DNA of 64,000 nucleotides from Candidatus Poribacteria bacterium (GCA_022825665.1 JAJDWI010000004.1:16248-80247); one strand, 5' to 3'. Shown: positions 21,128-32,374, counted from the first letter of the stretch. The notes: generated by a model from the sequence alone, not told the origin. Numbers and translations are program-made.

Positions 21128-24100
21128 ATGGTTTCAATTCGACATCGGAATAGATTTTTATCAGCACACGTCAGATGTACTTGTAGTTTTATTGTTGTAG
21201 GATTACTGTTTGTCCTTAGTCTTATTGCCTTTGCTGATAATACAGAATACCAAACGCGTATCTTGAGTCAGGTAACCTCACCAGATGGCATTACAGTTAA
21301 TTTTAAACTTCCGCAACTCCAGATTACAGAAGTTAAACCAGAAGAACGTTCTGAAAATAAGGGAGGTGTACACCACACGGTGCAATATGCGGAATGCGAT
21401 TGGATCCGAGAACCGGGTTTTCCGAAACTGCCTGCAACACGCGCGCTTTTGGCTATTCCCGCCGATGCCCAGCTAAATATCGCTGAAGTTACAGTCAACA
21501 CAGGGGCATCAAAAACCCATAACGGGGTAAAATTTCTGCCATATCAAGAAGAAATACCGGTGAGTATAGATCGCGTTTCTGTTGATGCAGGACCAATACA
21601 ATCTGGCAGTGGAGAGAGGCATTACCAAAATAATAAAGCCAATCAAAATGCCATATACAGACTATATCCAGCAGTTAATGCTCGTATAGAGATGGACGGT
21701 TACATCCGTTCCCAGCGCGTTATCAGTTTGGCTTTGTATCCGGTACAGTATAATACCACAACGCGTGAACTTCGCTCATATAACAGTATTACAGTTTTCA
21801 TTCCATTTAAAACGCAGTTGCCGACTCGTGGAACAGGAATTGCGTTCGACCATACCATAACAAATACCGACCCCTTTGAACAAACTTATGCACAGCAAAT
21901 TCTCAACTATGCAGATTATCGCAAGGTCTTTAATGTTGACGTGGAGAGGGCAGCAATGTTTCGTCGCAACGCGGGCATAATTCCCGCAGCACCTGCTGCA
22001 CCAGGGCTAACCGACAATACATCTCAGACTCGTTACAAAATCTATGTTGATGAAAGTGGCATATATCAAGTCACTGCTGCATCTCTTAAGGACGAATGGG
22101 GTATCGACCTTATAGGAACTGACCCGCGTAGACTCCGTCTTACACACGCGGACAAGGAAATACCTATCTACGTTAGTGGTGCTATAGATGGACGATTTGA
22201 CGCAGAAGATGCAATTATATTTCTGGCACACAGTTCTACTGATCCAGATAGTCCATTTCCGAAGAATGCGTATACATTGTGGAATATCTATTGGTTAAGT
22301 ATTGCTACCGATACACAACACCCCGCACGCGTCCCACAAATTGAAGCAAGTCCAAGTGACCCAACAGCAATTCAAGTACCAACTTTCCGTTCACGTGTCA
22401 TCTTTGAGGAGGACCACCTAACCAACAATCTTGAGTTCGTTCATCCAAATACCGTTGCAGATGGTGATAAGCACAAATGGTTTGATGCTTTGGATTTCTG
22501 GTACTGGGATGGTGTAAAAAATGCAAGCGATGTCGGGGAACTACGACTTGAATTTCCACTCCATGATGTCGCAAAAAGTTTTGATCCACCGAAAATTCAA
22601 CTTGTGCTACAAGGTGGAACACCTGTTAGGCATGAAATACTGGCAGCCGTTAATGGAGTGCGTATTGATCTCGCAAAATGGGATAGCCAAGAACAAGTGA
22701 CCCTCACAAAAAATCTACGCGTTTGGAATAATCTAAAGGATGCCGCAAAAGGCGAAAAAAATGTTCTATCTCTAACACGGGTTGACACAAATTATGAAGA
22801 GGACACAACACGTTATCCTTATCACATATACTTGAACCGGTTTTGGGTAGACTATACACGTCTCTTTTTGGCAATAAATGACCAACTTCGTTTTGGTACA
22901 CCTATAAAAGCAAGTCAAGAGGATGAAAAGAAAGGTGTTATACATCAATTTCGAATTGATGCTTTCCTTAACCCGCAGGTGTCAGTTTTTGAAACGGATG
23001 GGAATACGCTTACAGCGAAACTTCAAGGCGTAAATATTACACGGTATGTTACTGATGATGTCATACGTGCACGCCTTAGAGCATTGAATAACGGGGATCT
23101 CAGAGAAGTGCCTAATCACACATATACCGCAACTTTCCAGATACCGGATACTCGATCAACTGAGTTTATAGCAGTGTCTGATACCGCACTTCAAAAACCT
23201 GTACAGATTGAAACTGTGCTATCCAGTGAATTACGGAACCCACTAAACGGAGTGGATTATCTCGTCTTGACGCACGCCAGATTTAAAGAGGCAGCCGATA
23301 GATTAGCAAACTGGCGTTCAACCACACAAGGAGGTGGATACCGCACTAAAGTTGTTGATATCATGGATGTTTATAACACTTTTGGCGATGGAAAAGTGCA
23401 TCCGAAATGGATAAAGGATTTTCTGTCATACGCATATCGAAATTGGACACCACCAGCACTCTCATATTTGGTAATCTTAGGGGATGGCACCTTTGACTTT
23501 AGAGGTTTAGATAAAGAGATCCATCTTGAACCACCGGAACTCGCAGGATATATACCTACCCACTACATTACGACAGATTCCTTCGGCAGAACTTCCGCAG
23601 ACCATTGGTATGGTACAGTCTCAGGACACGATGAATTTACTGATTTTTATCTCGGTAGATTGAGCGTTGAAACCGTGGAGGAAGCAGATGGCGTTGTTGA
23701 TAAAATAATCAACTATGAATCACAAAGACCTAACGGTGCTTGGCGACGTCGAATTATCTCTGTAGCAGACGATGAAGTTAGCAATTCAGGCGATCATATC
23801 TTCAAAAAGAGCCTAAACGAAATTGCAAAAGACCATACCCGACTCGGATATGAAACTGTTGAAATATATCTTGAAGATGTTATAGACGAGGTTGAGGCAA
23901 ATCCGGACGATTTCCCAGGTGTCCTCCCTCGGCACGTCGCAAAGAGTAGAATTATTGAATCCTTGGGTGAGGGGGCTGTTGTTGCACAATATGCAGGACA
24001 CGGTGGTCGTATTGTATGGGCACACGAAGCTATTTTTGATAACGCATCCATTGATAAAATTGAAGAGACAAAAAATCTACCTTTTATGTTGGTTCTGAGT

Positions 24101-27100
24101 TGTTATAACGGGTATTTTGATGCACCAGGTGAACCGAGTATGGCGGAAAAACTGCTACGTAAAGAAAGAGGTGGTATCATTGGGATGCTCAGTGCTACCA
24201 GACTTACTTACGGCACTGGAAACGAAGACCTTAACAGGATCATTTTTAATATGCTATTTCAACGCGATGTCAGACAACTCGGTCCAATTAGTTTTGATTC
24301 TAAACTTGAGTATCTCCTAACAGAAGGCACATCGCAGCTTGATATTATGTTGGAATATACGCTTTTTGGTGACCCCGCGATGCGTATCGCTATGGCAGAT
24401 TATGAAATCCTGCCTACAATTGAGACGAAAACTGTAAAAGCAGGCGATATTCTTAAGATTGCCCCCGGATCCATTCAGATTGCCCGATACGATCCAGTGT
24501 CAGGGAAAAAGGTTTTTACACGAAACACCAAATTTGATGGAGAACTTACAGTAAAGGCTACTTTTCCAGGACAACAAGCTGTCGGTGTAGACAAAACCGG
24601 AGCACCAAAAGAGTTTTATTCTGGTGATGTGATTGTAACAGAGACTTTTCCAGTACAGGACGGTAGTTTTCCTGCTGTAGAAATAAAGGTGCCAGAAAAC
24701 ATATCACCAGGTGACGCACATGTGGAGTATTACGCTGAAAATGCAAACGAGATCGCTGTTGGTGGGGATGGGTTTACTGTTGAAATACCGAAAATATTGG
24801 ATATAAAACCACAACTGGTTATCACACCATCTGGTGAGGACATGATTGATATTTCTGTCCGCGTTTCTGATAATGACAAGGAAACAGTGTCTGTCGTTTT
24901 AGAATGGCGAGACCCGGGAACTGCTGGTAGAGAAAAAGTCTCAATGATACCTGCTGAAAGCAACGCAGAATCTACATCAAAAATAGTACCTACAGCAAGG
25001 TGGTGGAAACTTCCGAAACTCTTACCTGCCCCAACTGACGGTTCCGCTTTCCGTTATGATGTTGAGGTTACTGATGCAAGTGGTTTTGTTGTCCTCTCCG
25101 ATTATCTCAGGTTCTATCCCTATATATATCCGAATCTTGCTGTTGTTACGAGACGTTCTACTAGAATTGCAGAGATTCGTTATACTTTCGCTGGAGAAGA
25201 TGACAAAGTAAATGGTCAATTTTTGTCTGCTGATATTGAAGTGGCAGGCAATATCGCTACGCTTGAATCTAATGTTCCTGAAGCTGATTTACTTGAGGTG
25301 TTAGGCATTTCTGATGTTAATGTAGAAGTTGCATTTTTTATCGGAAATCCAGATATAGACGATAATGGTGTCATAGATGTTGATTCCAATTTACTTGGAC
25401 GGACACAAATAAAACCCGACGATTGGGTCGTGAGGAATCCATTACATCAACGATCTAATGCTTATAATCCCGATCCATTGAATATCAATCCTATTGCTAC
25501 TGTCGCGATCCCAGTATCCCTACGAAACGGTATACATGACGTGTTTATCTGTGTTGACCCGATTTTTGGCGAAGGAGATAAACCTGGAAAAGTACTTGAA
25601 AATAATGAACGAGATAATATCGGATATAGGCAGATCACTGTTTCCAGTAGCATCGTTGGAGAAGTACCGACTCAATTTAACAGTGTTGATGGTGGATTAC
25701 GGGTAATTGCTCCCGCAGGGGCAACACAAAATAAATCTTCGGTTTTGTCTGTTCGTCCGATTGTTTCAGACACTTCAGGCAGAAATTACGTCTACTATAT
25801 TAACGGGACAGGACAGGTGAGAAATGATACACCTGCTACTCCCTTTCCTATTAGTGGAGGTGAAGGAAAAGACAACGTCCCCGAAATGCTTTTCTCTGTA
25901 GCGTTGCCAACGCGCCCATCCATGATGGGTTATACATTTCATTTAGGTGAATCCATTTCTACCAATGAATGGAACACATTTGAGTTACAAGCACCTGTGA
26001 CAATTGAACTTGATTTTGATTGGGAAGCACTTAAGCAGGAAGTCATGCGCGAAATATATGGAAATGAGGCTGATTTGACAATTGTCAGTCAAAATATGAC
26101 GGAAAGCCTAAACACTGCTGTAGCAACAAGGGCAAATGACATCGGAGCATATCTCTGGATCGATACCTTAGCCAACTGGGTCCGTCTCGATTCTGATATC
26201 AAAAAACATCAAAATGGTGAGATCTATACATCTACACGAGCGACAAAAATCCGTTCTGAAAATATAGGTAATGGGATACTTAACGATATTTTTATTTCCT
26301 CTGAGGATCCTGACACAGGTGTTTGGATGGTGCTTTTCGAATCGGCGAGAACCTACCGTCTTTTATATACACCTAATACATCCGATGAAGGAAGTGGAGT
26401 AGCAGACAACACGACTGCCCCTCAATTAGTAGAAATCCAAAGAGGAATTTCTACCTCTCCTTTCGGTAATCTGGGTCCAACTCTATCTGACACCAATCTC
26501 GGATTTACTATTGACATTGAGTATGGAGATACGCCATTTCAATTCGGTGATGTGCTACGTTTTAAAATCTCATCACTTGAAGTACCAGGAGAAGAGCCAA
26601 CACAATTTTATTCCTCTTCATTTATCAATAGAAACAGAGGGGATGGTTCAATTCAGTATCTTGACTTAATACCGGACACAACGATACCACAAGACACCTG
26701 GCTCATCATATTTGTTACACCAACACAGTTTAAGATTGAAGGAAGAAACAACGGTGTCTTGATGAGAAATGGAGTACCAATATATGGAACAGTCGGTGAA
26801 CCTTATGAACATAGCGATTATGGCTTGAATCTGCTGATAACGCAAGGACCTGACCGTTTTGAAGTTGGTGACAGATTCTTATTTGATACGAATACGGTAG
26901 GAACAATTCAGGCGAAAACTACGTATTTGGGAGTTATAACCTGTCTGCGGAGTGAAGATACACTATCCCCTGACATACAGATAACGATTGGAAATCAGGA
27001 CCACTTTGTTTCTGGTGCTCCAGTTGACGCTGCACCGCTTATACAAGCAACACTAACCGATGCACGCGGTATAGACTACATCACACGACCTGTTCTGCTT

Positions 27101-27595
27101 GAATTAGGGCGTTTTGGAGAGTTTGAACCAATTGCTGATACTGATTACAAACTTATGCAGCATCCAGGTTCAACACAGCTTATATTGACATATAGTTCAC
27201 CAGAACTTGAACCACGTGAGTATCAACTTCGACTTACTGCCAGCGATCTTGATGGAAATACGGGTCAGAGTGAAATAAACTTTCAGATACATCGCACACT
27301 GCAATTAGTTGAACCTCTGAATTATCCAAATCCTTTTGCGAGAGAAACAACATTGACATGTGAATTGACGCGTCCAGCGGAGTCACTCACTGTCAAAATC
27401 TATACGCTTACTGGACGGCTTATCAGAGAAATAAAAAGAGAAGCACCATCCGGGTTTATACAATTTAAGTGGGATGGCAGGGATGACGATGGGAACGAAG
27501 TTGCCAACGGGGTTTATTACGGTAAATTTATTGTTAAGAGTTTTGATGATGAAGATGATCAGACACACATTCTTAAAATGATGAAATTGAAGTAG
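21128..27595 (+). CDS. C25-family (gingipain/PorU-like) cysteine peptidase with C-terminal FlgD-Ig-like domain
   Basis: 2155 aa; VVAQYAGHGGRIVWAHE and VLSCYNGYFDAP (C25 His/Cys dyad context); C-terminus LNYPNPFARETTLTCELTRPAESLTVKIYTLTGRLIREI..FKWDGRDDDGNEVANGVYYGKFIV. Confidence 0.88.
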   Translation: MVSIRHRNRFLSAHVRCTCSFIVVGLLFVLSLIAFADNTEYQTRILSQVTSPDGITVNFKLPQLQITEVKPEERSENKGGVHHTVQYAECDWIREPGFPKLPATRALLAIPADAQLNIAEVTVNTGASKTHNGVKFLPYQEEIPVSIDRVSVDAGPIQSGSGERHYQNNKANQNAIYRLYPAVNARIEMDGYIRSQRVISLALYPVQYNTTTRELRSYNSITVFIPFKTQLPTRGTGIAFDHTITNTDPFEQTYAQQILNYADYRKVFNVDVERAAMFRRNAGIIPAAPAAPGLTDNTSQTRYKIYVDESGIYQVTAASLKDEWGIDLIGTDPRRLRLTHADKEIPIYVSGAIDGRFDAEDAIIFLAHSSTDPDSPFPKNAYTLWNIYWLSIATDTQHPARVPQIEASPSDPTAIQVPTFRSRVIFEEDHLTNNLEFVHPNTVADGDKHKWFDALDFWYWDGVKNASDVGELRLEFPLHDVAKSFDPPKIQLVLQGGTPVRHEILAAVNGVRIDLAKWDSQEQVTLTKNLRVWNNLKDAAKGEKNVLSLTRVDTNYEEDTTRYPYHIYLNRFWVDYTRLFLAINDQLRFGTPIKASQEDEKKGVIHQFRIDAFLNPQVSVFETDGNTLTAKLQGVNITRYVTDDVIRARLRALNNGDLREVPNHTYTATFQIPDTRSTEFIAVSDTALQKPVQIETVLSSELRNPLNGVDYLVLTHARFKEAADRLANWRSTTQGGGYRTKVVDIMDVYNTFGDGKVHPKWIKDFLSYAYRNWTPPALSYLVILGDGTFDFRGLDKEIHLEPPELAGYIPTHYITTDSFGRTSADHWYGTVSGHDEFTDFYLGRLSVETVEEADGVVDKIINYESQRPNGAWRRRIISVADDEVSNSGDHIFKKSLNEIAKDHTRLGYETVEIYLEDVIDEVEANPDDFPGVLPRHVAKSRIIESLGEGAVVAQYAGHGGRIVWAHEAIFDNASIDKIEETKNLPFMLVLSCYNGYFDAPGEPSMAEKLLRKERGGIIGMLSATRLTYGTGNEDLNRIIFNMLFQRDVRQLGPISFDSKLEYLLTEGTSQLDIMLEYTLFGDPAMRIAMADYEILPTIETKTVKAGDILKIAPGSIQIARYDPVSGKKVFTRNTKFDGELTVKATFPGQQAVGVDKTGAPKEFYSGDVIVTETFPVQDGSFPAVEIKVPENISPGDAHVEYYAENANEIAVGGDGFTVEIPKILDIKPQLVITPSGEDMIDISVRVSDNDKETVSVVLEWRDPGTAGREKVSMIPAESNAESTSKIVPTARWWKLPKLLPAPTDGSAFRYDVEVTDASGFVVLSDYLRFYPYIYPNLAVVTRRSTRIAEIRYTFAGEDDKVNGQFLSADIEVAGNIATLESNVPEADLLEVLGISDVNVEVAFFIGNPDIDDNGVIDVDSNLLGRTQIKPDDWVVRNPLHQRSNAYNPDPLNINPIATVAIPVSLRNGIHDVFICVDPIFGEGDKPGKVLENNERDNIGYRQITVSSSIVGEVPTQFNSVDGGLRVIAPAGATQNKSSVLSVRPIVSDTSGRNYVYYINGTGQVRNDTPATPFPISGGEGKDNVPEMLFSVALPTRPSMMGYTFHLGESISTNEWNTFELQAPVTIELDFDWEALKQEVMREIYGNEADLTIVSQNMTESLNTAVATRANDIGAYLWIDTLANWVRLDSDIKKHQNGEIYTSTRATKIRSENIGNGILNDIFISSEDPDTGVWMVLFESARTYRLLYTPNTSDEGSGVADNTTAPQLVEIQRGISTSPFGNLGPTLSDTNLGFTIDIEYGDTPFQFGDVLRFKISSLEVPGEEPTQFYSSSFINRNRGDGSIQYLDLIPDTTIPQDTWLIIFVTPTQFKIEGRNNGVLMRNGVPIYGTVGEPYEHSDYGLNLLITQGPDRFEVGDRFLFDTNTVGTIQAKTTYLGVITCLRSEDTLSPDIQITIGNQDHFVSGAPVDAAPLIQATLTDARGIDYITRPVLLELGRFGEFEPIADTDYKLMQHPGSTQLILTYSSPELEPREYQLRLTASDLDGNTGQSEINFQIHRTLQLVEPLNYPNPFARETTLTCELTRPAESLTVKIYTLTGRLIREIKREAPSGFIQFKWDGRDDDGNEVANGVYYGKFIVKSFDDEDDQTHILKMMKLK

Positions 27596-27623
27596 TTAAC
27601 GACTGTTGAAATAGAACACGTTT

Positions 27624-27643
27624 GTAGTCGCGCAATTCATTGC
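27624..27643. repeat. Dispersed 20-bp repeat GTAGTCGCGCAATTCATTGC (second copy)
   Basis: Identical to 17357-17376; palindromic core GCGCAATTCATTGCGC. Confidence 0.7.
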
Positions 27644-27701
27644 GCCTCTTACATTCTTTACTACAACACTGAATACTGATAACTGATAGCCTTTTAAAAA
27701 T

Positions 27702-28706
27702 ATGAAAAAAATATTTCTCATATCTGTCCTATTTATACACATCATATTAACTGCTGAAGCTGAACAGTCATACACAGCAGACTTTCTCACATTAGGGACT
27801 GGCGCGCGTCCATTAGGTATGGGAAGCGCATTTACTGCAATTGCTGATGAAGCGAGCACAACCTATTATAATCCTGCAGGTATTTCACAGTTATCGCATC
27901 ATGAAGTTAATTTTATGCATTCCACGCTTGCTGGTCTTGCTGCGTATGATGTCGTCAGTTATATATACCCGTTTTCACAAAAAATGGTTTTCGGTATCAG
28001 TTGGTTACGCGTCGGTGTTGATGATATAAAGGTTACAGGTGTCCCTGTTACCAGTAGAGCAATTGGTCCAGACAACCGTCCTTATGTTGTTAATACCTTT
28101 AGCAATACAAGTAATGCTATACTGCTCAGTGGTGCGCGACATCTCAAAACATTGCCGAGAGATGTCTCTATCCATCTTGGTGCCAGCCTAAAATTGATCT
28201 ATATTGATACGTATCTAAATGCTAATGCTGTTGGTGGAGGAAGTGATCTTGGGGTTCTTGCCCAAACTAATCTGGAAAAACCGGCTGCCTTCTCTTTCGG
28301 CATCGTTGCGAGTGATTTTCTCACAACCAAACTTTATTGGAATACACCTCCAGAAAACGAGGGTGAAACCCCTCACACAGAGACGTTATTACCACGTATC
28401 AAAGTAGGTATGGCTTACCATCAAAAGCTCTCCATTTTTGATAGTAAACTCACATTAGCTGCTGATGTTGATACTCGCAACGACTACGAATTCCATACAG
28501 GGGCGGAATATGTTCTATTTGAACTGTTAGCACTTCGGTGTGGATTTGATGGTCGAAACGGCACTTCACGGGCGATGTTTTTCACTGCTGGTGCTGGACT
28601 CCAACTCCGATTCGTCACAGGTGCAGCGTTTCATGTTGATTACGCATATCAACGGCAACCCGATTTAGGCATCAGTAACCGCCTTTCTCTCCGCATACTA
28701 TTTTAG
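27702..28706 (+). CDS. PorV/PorQ family outer-membrane beta-barrel protein
   Basis: FLTLGTGARPLGMGSAFTAIADEASTTYYNPAGISQL N-terminal signature. Confidence 0.88.
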   Translation: MKKIFLISVLFIHIILTAEAEQSYTADFLTLGTGARPLGMGSAFTAIADEASTTYYNPAGISQLSHHEVNFMHSTLAGLAAYDVVSYIYPFSQKMVFGISWLRVGVDDIKVTGVPVTSRAIGPDNRPYVVNTFSNTSNAILLSGARHLKTLPRDVSIHLGASLKLIYIDTYLNANAVGGGSDLGVLAQTNLEKPAAFSFGIVASDFLTTKLYWNTPPENEGETPHTETLLPRIKVGMAYHQKLSIFDSKLTLAADVDTRNDYEFHTGAEYVLFELLALRCGFDGRNGTSRAMFFTAGAGLQLRFVTGAAFHVDYAYQRQPDLGISNRLSLRILF

Positions 28707-28780
28707 GTAATATTGGGTTGGTAGGCTGTCAGTTTTTGTATGTCTGTATCAATGATAGTGCGGATAATTGATGATAGTCA

Positions 28781-29956
28781 TTATGGACAAACAAACTTCC
28801 CCAAGATCTTTCCACACATTGCCCCAGTCGCATTCGGTACATTGCTAAGATTCCCGTGCATCGCCTCGTTAGCGAGAATAGCAAAAGCAATTGCCTCTTT
28901 TGCATCACCAGAAACCCCAGTTTCTGAGACATCAACAACACGGATCGGATCAAACGCATCGGCAAGACCACGCATGATCAGCGGATTCCGCGTACCACCA
29001 CCACTGACGTACAATATGTTCAATGGTGTTTTTTCCTCAACAAAATCCGTATAATAGCGATAGATACTCTCAACTGTCAATGCAGTTAACGTAGCAAGTC
29101 CGTCATATTCTGATATTTTCTGATCCTTAATCTGCTGCAAACAGTTGTTCGCGTAGGTTATTCCAAACATTTCGCGTCCTGTTGTTTTCGGTGGTGTTAA
29201 ATCAAAAAACGGATTTTCCAGCCATTGCTTCAAGAGTGTAACACAGACTTTGCCTTGCCTCGCGAGTTCAGCATCTTCATCAAACTGCTTCACACCGTCA
29301 GTTATCTTTTCTACGCATGCGTCCAGAATCATATTACCAGGACCTGTGTCTGATGCATGTACTTCTTCTATACCGCAACCTGCTGGCAGCACTGTCAGAT
29401 TAGCAATACCACCAATGTTTAAAAGTCCAATTGTCTGTGTTGCATGATGAAATAGCAGATAATCAATATAAGAAACCAAAGGTGCACCTGCACCACCAGC
29501 AGCAACATCTGCTACACGGAAATCAGCGACGGTTGGAATGCCTGTCTCATGTGCAATCACTGCAGGTTCACCAATCTGTAGTGTTGCGGGGACAGAAGCC
29601 TTGGGTAAGTGGTGAATCGTTTGCCCATGAGAACCGATGAGATCAACCTGAGTTGGTGGTATGTCGATCTTATCCAGCACTGTCAAAACACTCTCTGCAA
29701 ATAATTTTCCTATCATGAAATTCATTGTGCAGATTTCATCAACTCGTGCCGTTTCAACACTAAAAAGGTCAAAGATTCGTGATCGTATCTCAGATGTGTA
29801 TGGAATCGTCTCAAACGCCTTCAGTTCTATTTCGGTAGTCAATGCTGACCCCGAAACTTCAACGAGCGCGACATCCACGCCATCTGCGGATGTGCCGCTC
29901 ATTAAACCGACAATTAGTTTCTTCTCTTTCTGTAGCAGATCGTAAAATGGTTTCAT
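28781..29956 (-). CDS. anmK: Anhydro-N-acetylmuramic acid kinase
   Basis: LIVGLMSGTSADGVDVALV, LIGSHGQTIHHLP, NIGGIANLTVLP; ATG at 29956 preferred over the ORF-track start at 30043. Confidence 0.93.
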   Translation of the reverse strand: MKPFYDLLQKEKKLIVGLMSGTSADGVDVALVEVSGSALTTEIELKAFETIPYTSEIRSRIFDLFSVETARVDEICTMNFMIGKLFAESVLTVLDKIDIPPTQVDLIGSHGQTIHHLPKASVPATLQIGEPAVIAHETGIPTVADFRVADVAAGGAGAPLVSYIDYLLFHHATQTIGLLNIGGIANLTVLPAGCGIEEVHASDTGPGNMILDACVEKITDGVKQFDEDAELARQGKVCVTLLKQWLENPFFDLTPPKTTGREMFGITYANNCLQQIKDQKISEYDGLATLTALTVESIYRYYTDFVEEKTPLNILYVSGGGTRNPLIMRGLADAFDPIRVVDVSETGVSGDAKEAIAFAILANEAMHGNLSNVPNATGAMCGKILGKFVCP

Positions 29957-29969
29957 GTTTATTTTTCGG

Positions 29970-31115
29970 TTAATACAACAAATACGGTTTTCTTCGCTCT
30001 CGGAATCTTTCCACCTCAACTGACCACGACTCAACAATTTCATCGCAAGGAATTCCTGCTAACAAGGAATTACGCAAAGACACGCTACCTGAAAGTCTAT
30101 CAAAGTGTGTTTCTTTAAACTCAAATTCATTAGGGTGTGTATCAATTAACAACCGTAGCATCCATATTGCAATTTCAACAGAGGTTACCTGTTTCTGATT
30201 GGTAGTATGTATTGCCACGCCATGACACACTTCGTCTTTAAATTTAGAAAACTGTGGTGTAAATGTAATCGGATGGAAAAGGACACCTGAGAACTGAAGT
30301 TCGTTCAATTGCGCTGTCAACTTCTGATTATCTATCCACGGTGCACCAATATATTCAAAAGGCTTTGTCGTTCCGCGTCCCTCACTTACATTTGTACCTT
30401 CAAATAGACATGTCCCCGGATATAACGTTGCAGTTTCAAGCGTTGGCATATTTGGGGAAGGTGGCACCCAGAATAGACCTGTTTCGTCATACCACATTTC
30501 TCGATTCCATCCGTCCATTTGAGCAATCTTGAGCGGAAATCGACATCTTTGTTCAACGTGGAATAGAGATGCAATTTCTCCGATTGTCATTCCATAACGC
30601 ACTGGGATTGGATACGGTCCGACAAGTGATGTGTAGTCAGATTCTAACATAGGTCCCTCTATACGAACACCACCTATTGGATTTGGTCGATCTGCAACAA
30701 TACACTCAACACATTTATCCGATTCCATTGCGGATTCAAGTGCTTTCATTACCTCCAGCAACGTGCCAAGATATGTATAATACCGCGTCCCTACATCCTG
30801 TATATCGTAGATAAGCACATCTATGTTGTTTAGAATGTCTGTCCATGCAATCGGGGTTGTCCCGTATAAACTATAAACTTGTATCTGGTTTTGAGAATGT
30901 TTTGAATCTTCTATCTTCACGCCATCCTGCGCTGCGCCCCACAACCCGTGCTCAGGTGAAAATAGCGCGACCAAATTGGCACATTCGCTTAACAACGTTA
31001 TATTTTGGGTTAAGTTTTTATCAACACCGGTGTGATTGGTTAGCAATCCGACAGATTTATCCTTGAGCCATTCCTGCTTGTTTGTCAAGAGTTGGGTGAT
31101 ACCGAGTTTAATCAT
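29970..31115 (-). CDS. DUF1343 protein (NamZ-type exo-beta-N-acetylmuramidase)
   Basis: VGLLTNHTGVDKNLTQNI, LFSPEHGLWGAAQDGV, DVLIYDIQDVGTRYYTYLGTL, EGTNVSEGRGTTKPFEYIGAPW. Confidence 0.9.
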   Translation of the reverse strand: MIKLGITQLLTNKQEWLKDKSVGLLTNHTGVDKNLTQNITLLSECANLVALFSPEHGLWGAAQDGVKIEDSKHSQNQIQVYSLYGTTPIAWTDILNNIDVLIYDIQDVGTRYYTYLGTLLEVMKALESAMESDKCVECIVADRPNPIGGVRIEGPMLESDYTSLVGPYPIPVRYGMTIGEIASLFHVEQRCRFPLKIAQMDGWNREMWYDETGLFWVPPSPNMPTLETATLYPGTCLFEGTNVSEGRGTTKPFEYIGAPWIDNQKLTAQLNELQFSGVLFHPITFTPQFSKFKDEVCHGVAIHTTNQKQVTSVEIAIWMLRLLIDTHPNEFEFKETHFDRLSGSVSLRNSLLAGIPCDEIVESWSVEVERFRERRKPYLLY

Positions 31116-32173
31116 CCGAAGACAATCCTATGGAATTGGTTGCGACATTCAATGATACCAGTCCGTTGCGCATCAGGATGAACCCGATTTGTCAATAGAA
31201 TTGCAGCCAACCCTTTTTCAAGGTCAATTCGTATTGAAGTGCCAGTGAAACCAGTATGGTACATTGACCCATCAGCAAGGATGTGCCAACCGATACTACG
31301 TTGTTCGGCAGCATCAGACGGGGACTGCGGTGTGGCAAATGCTTTTATACTATCAGTTGACAAAAACTTACCATCATCTTGAAGAATCATCTGACAAAAG
31401 GTGATAAGGTCCCTGGCATTAGAAAACAACCCCGCATTACCGGATACTCCACCGAGGTAATTGGCATTTTCATCGTGAACCTCTCCGATGATAACACCTT
31501 CTCGCCAGTTATGACCACGGTAATAGCGACCGTGCTGTCCTGACTTTACCATTCTACGTTCAAAGCTATTTGAGTCCTCTGTCGCAGCACAGTTATCGTG
31601 TATCTGTGATGGTGGGTTGTATAGTGTGCGGTTCATTTTGAGTAGATTAAAGATGGTGTCATGTGCCAAAATGTCTAACGGCTCTCCCATAATGGTAGAG
31701 ATAAGTTTTCCCATAAGGATATATCCTAAACAACTGTAGGTTACCTTTTCACCGGGAGTACTTTCAAGCGGCGTGTTTCCCAAGTGTTCTGTCACATCTT
31801 CGGGGGAATCTGTTTCAATATAGAGCGGCTTCCATGCAGGTAAACCAGATGTATGCGTGAGAAGGTGGCGACACGTTATGTTCGGTTTTTTGAATGCTGG
31901 TAGATATGTTTGTGCTGGTTCGTCTAATGACAACTTGCCAGATGCTACCAATTGCATCGTGAGTGTACCGATGACAATAGGTTTTGTCAGGGAAGCGAGG
32001 TCAAACAACGTGTCGTTTAGCATTGGTGCTTGCTTCGGTTTGATGATACGATTTCCAAACGCTGCATGGTATATCACCTCGTCTTCTGTGAGGATCGCGA
32101 CAACAGCACCGGGGAATATCTGTTCGGTTATCTTCTCTTCAATGAGTGTTGAAATTGCTTGAACATTCATCAT
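31112..32173 (-). CDS. Serine hydrolase (beta-lactamase/AmpC-like family)
   Basis: LFDLASLTKPIVIGT (SxxK), YSCLGYILMGKL (YxN-like region), HTGFTGTSIRID. Confidence 0.9.
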   Translation of the reverse strand: MMNVQAISTLIEEKITEQIFPGAVVAILTEDEVIYHAAFGNRIIKPKQAPMLNDTLFDLASLTKPIVIGTLTMQLVASGKLSLDEPAQTYLPAFKKPNITCRHLLTHTSGLPAWKPLYIETDSPEDVTEHLGNTPLESTPGEKVTYSCLGYILMGKLISTIMGEPLDILAHDTIFNLLKMNRTLYNPPSQIHDNCAATEDSNSFERRMVKSGQHGRYYRGHNWREGVIIGEVHDENANYLGGVSGNAGLFSNARDLITFCQMILQDDGKFLSTDSIKAFATPQSPSDAAEQRSIGWHILADGSMYHTGFTGTSIRIDLEKGLAAILLTNRVHPDAQRTGIIECRNQFHRIVFG

Positions 32174-32374
32174 TCACAAGTGTATCTTATTTTAAGCACG
32201 GTGTCAATAGGATTGTTCAGTAGCATTCAATAGTCGGAATTTACTATAGATGATCGGACACGTGGTCATTTAACGCACATTTCTTTTGTTCTTGCCTTAG
32301 CGACAGATGTTATGCTAAACTATAGCAAAATCGTGAATTTCGATTTAATCTCAATAGAATAGAATCGAGGACTG

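Noticed and set aside
22398-24746. Several minus-strand ORFs inside the C25/PorU-like gene
   Set aside because: Antisense shadow ORFs of a strongly supported large CDS.
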